This document shows, in pieces, positions 41,115-41,151 of a DNA stretch of 41,151 nt. The notes beneath the pieces are model-generated. The model ran no database searches, was not told the DNA's origin, and saw only the letters and a list, made by a program, of their open reading frames with translations. Position 1 is the stretch's first letter. Every line of letters starts with the position of its first letter. A program made the position numbers and the translations under genes. The DNA lies in the NCBI GenBank assembly GCA_944324175.1, contig CALUVH010000016.1:1-41151 (forward strand). Direction: 5' to 3'. Origin of the DNA: Candidatus Gastranaerophilales bacterium. GTDB taxonomy: Bacteria > Cyanobacteriota > Vampirovibrionia > Gastranaerophilales > Gastranaerophilaceae.

Positions 41115-41151
41115 ATGAGTATTACGTTTAGAAATACAATCAGGTTGGAAG
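41115..41151 (+). CDS. Start of a further gene, cut by the window end
   Basis: An open frame begins at the ATG at 41115 and reads MSITFRNTIRLE to the window edge (12 codons). It is too short to identify. It is supported only by the promoter placed 6 nt upstream in the same layout as other genes here. Confidence 0.4.
   Translation, partial: MSITFRNTIRLE

Noticed and set aside
1-41151. tRNA, rRNA or CRISPR array
   Set aside because: No T-loop-like GTTCGAxTC segments in the gaps, no rRNA-like stretches and no regularly spaced direct repeats were seen on either strand.

Overview
The window reads as an AT-rich chromosome segment of a Gram-negative bacterium, most likely an uncultured gut Gastranaerophilales (Melainabacteria/Vampirovibrionia). 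This is inference. It rests on LPS-export genes, a TolC-type efflux system, a pilin-like secreted protein with an A|FTLSE cleavage site, and a large protein opening MGLAASQARLLSITARL, a style I associate with that group. No 16S gene, tRNA, CRISPR array, prophage or plasmid backbone is visible.

Layout, left to right. (1) 1-760: a REP-associated tyrosine transposase (RAYT) with its palindromic repeat upstream and an inverted copy inside the coding sequence. (2) 690-4300: membrane pyrophosphatase hppA, then a lone BadF/HgdC-type ATPase activator. (3) 4374-11019: a forward run lptC, lptA-like, TPR, dprA, topA, aroE. (4) 11048-11660: a Gly/Tyr- and Trp-repeat small protein behind a 14-bp inverted repeat. 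(5) 11682-19129, reverse: trkA, trkH, then tolC, adaptor, ABC ATPase and permease. (6) 19183-24256: a kinase-N-lobe-like protein, reverse mtnP-yggT, a secreted lytic transglycosylase and a 639-aa coiled-coil protein. (7) 24288-32832, reverse: M20 peptidase, mutS2, two related secreted proteins with IPAGT motifs, a gltA-type oxidoreductase and proS. (8) 32936-36528: a TPR protein, a pilin-like protein, a small XRE regulator and an M16 peptidase. (9) 36608-41151: nanE, a ROK kinase, a 72-aa protein and a UbiA prenyltransferase, then convergent ilvB and the start of a further gene.

Themes. Most genes are housekeeping: envelope biogenesis, potassium uptake, efflux, DNA uptake/topology, amino-acid metabolism and sialic-acid-type sugar metabolism. 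The most interesting signals are (a) the in-frame REP copy inside its own RAYT gene, (b) a recurring promoter layout TTGCA(A/T)-N17-TATAAT followed about 6 nt later by the start codon with no ribosome binding site, suggesting leaderless mRNAs, and (c) several unrecognised proteins: the kinase-like protein, the W-repeat protein, the MGLAASQARLL protein and the IPAGT pair. Start codons other than ATG (TTG, GTG) are well supported by ribosome binding sites in several genes, and I moved several starts accordingly.
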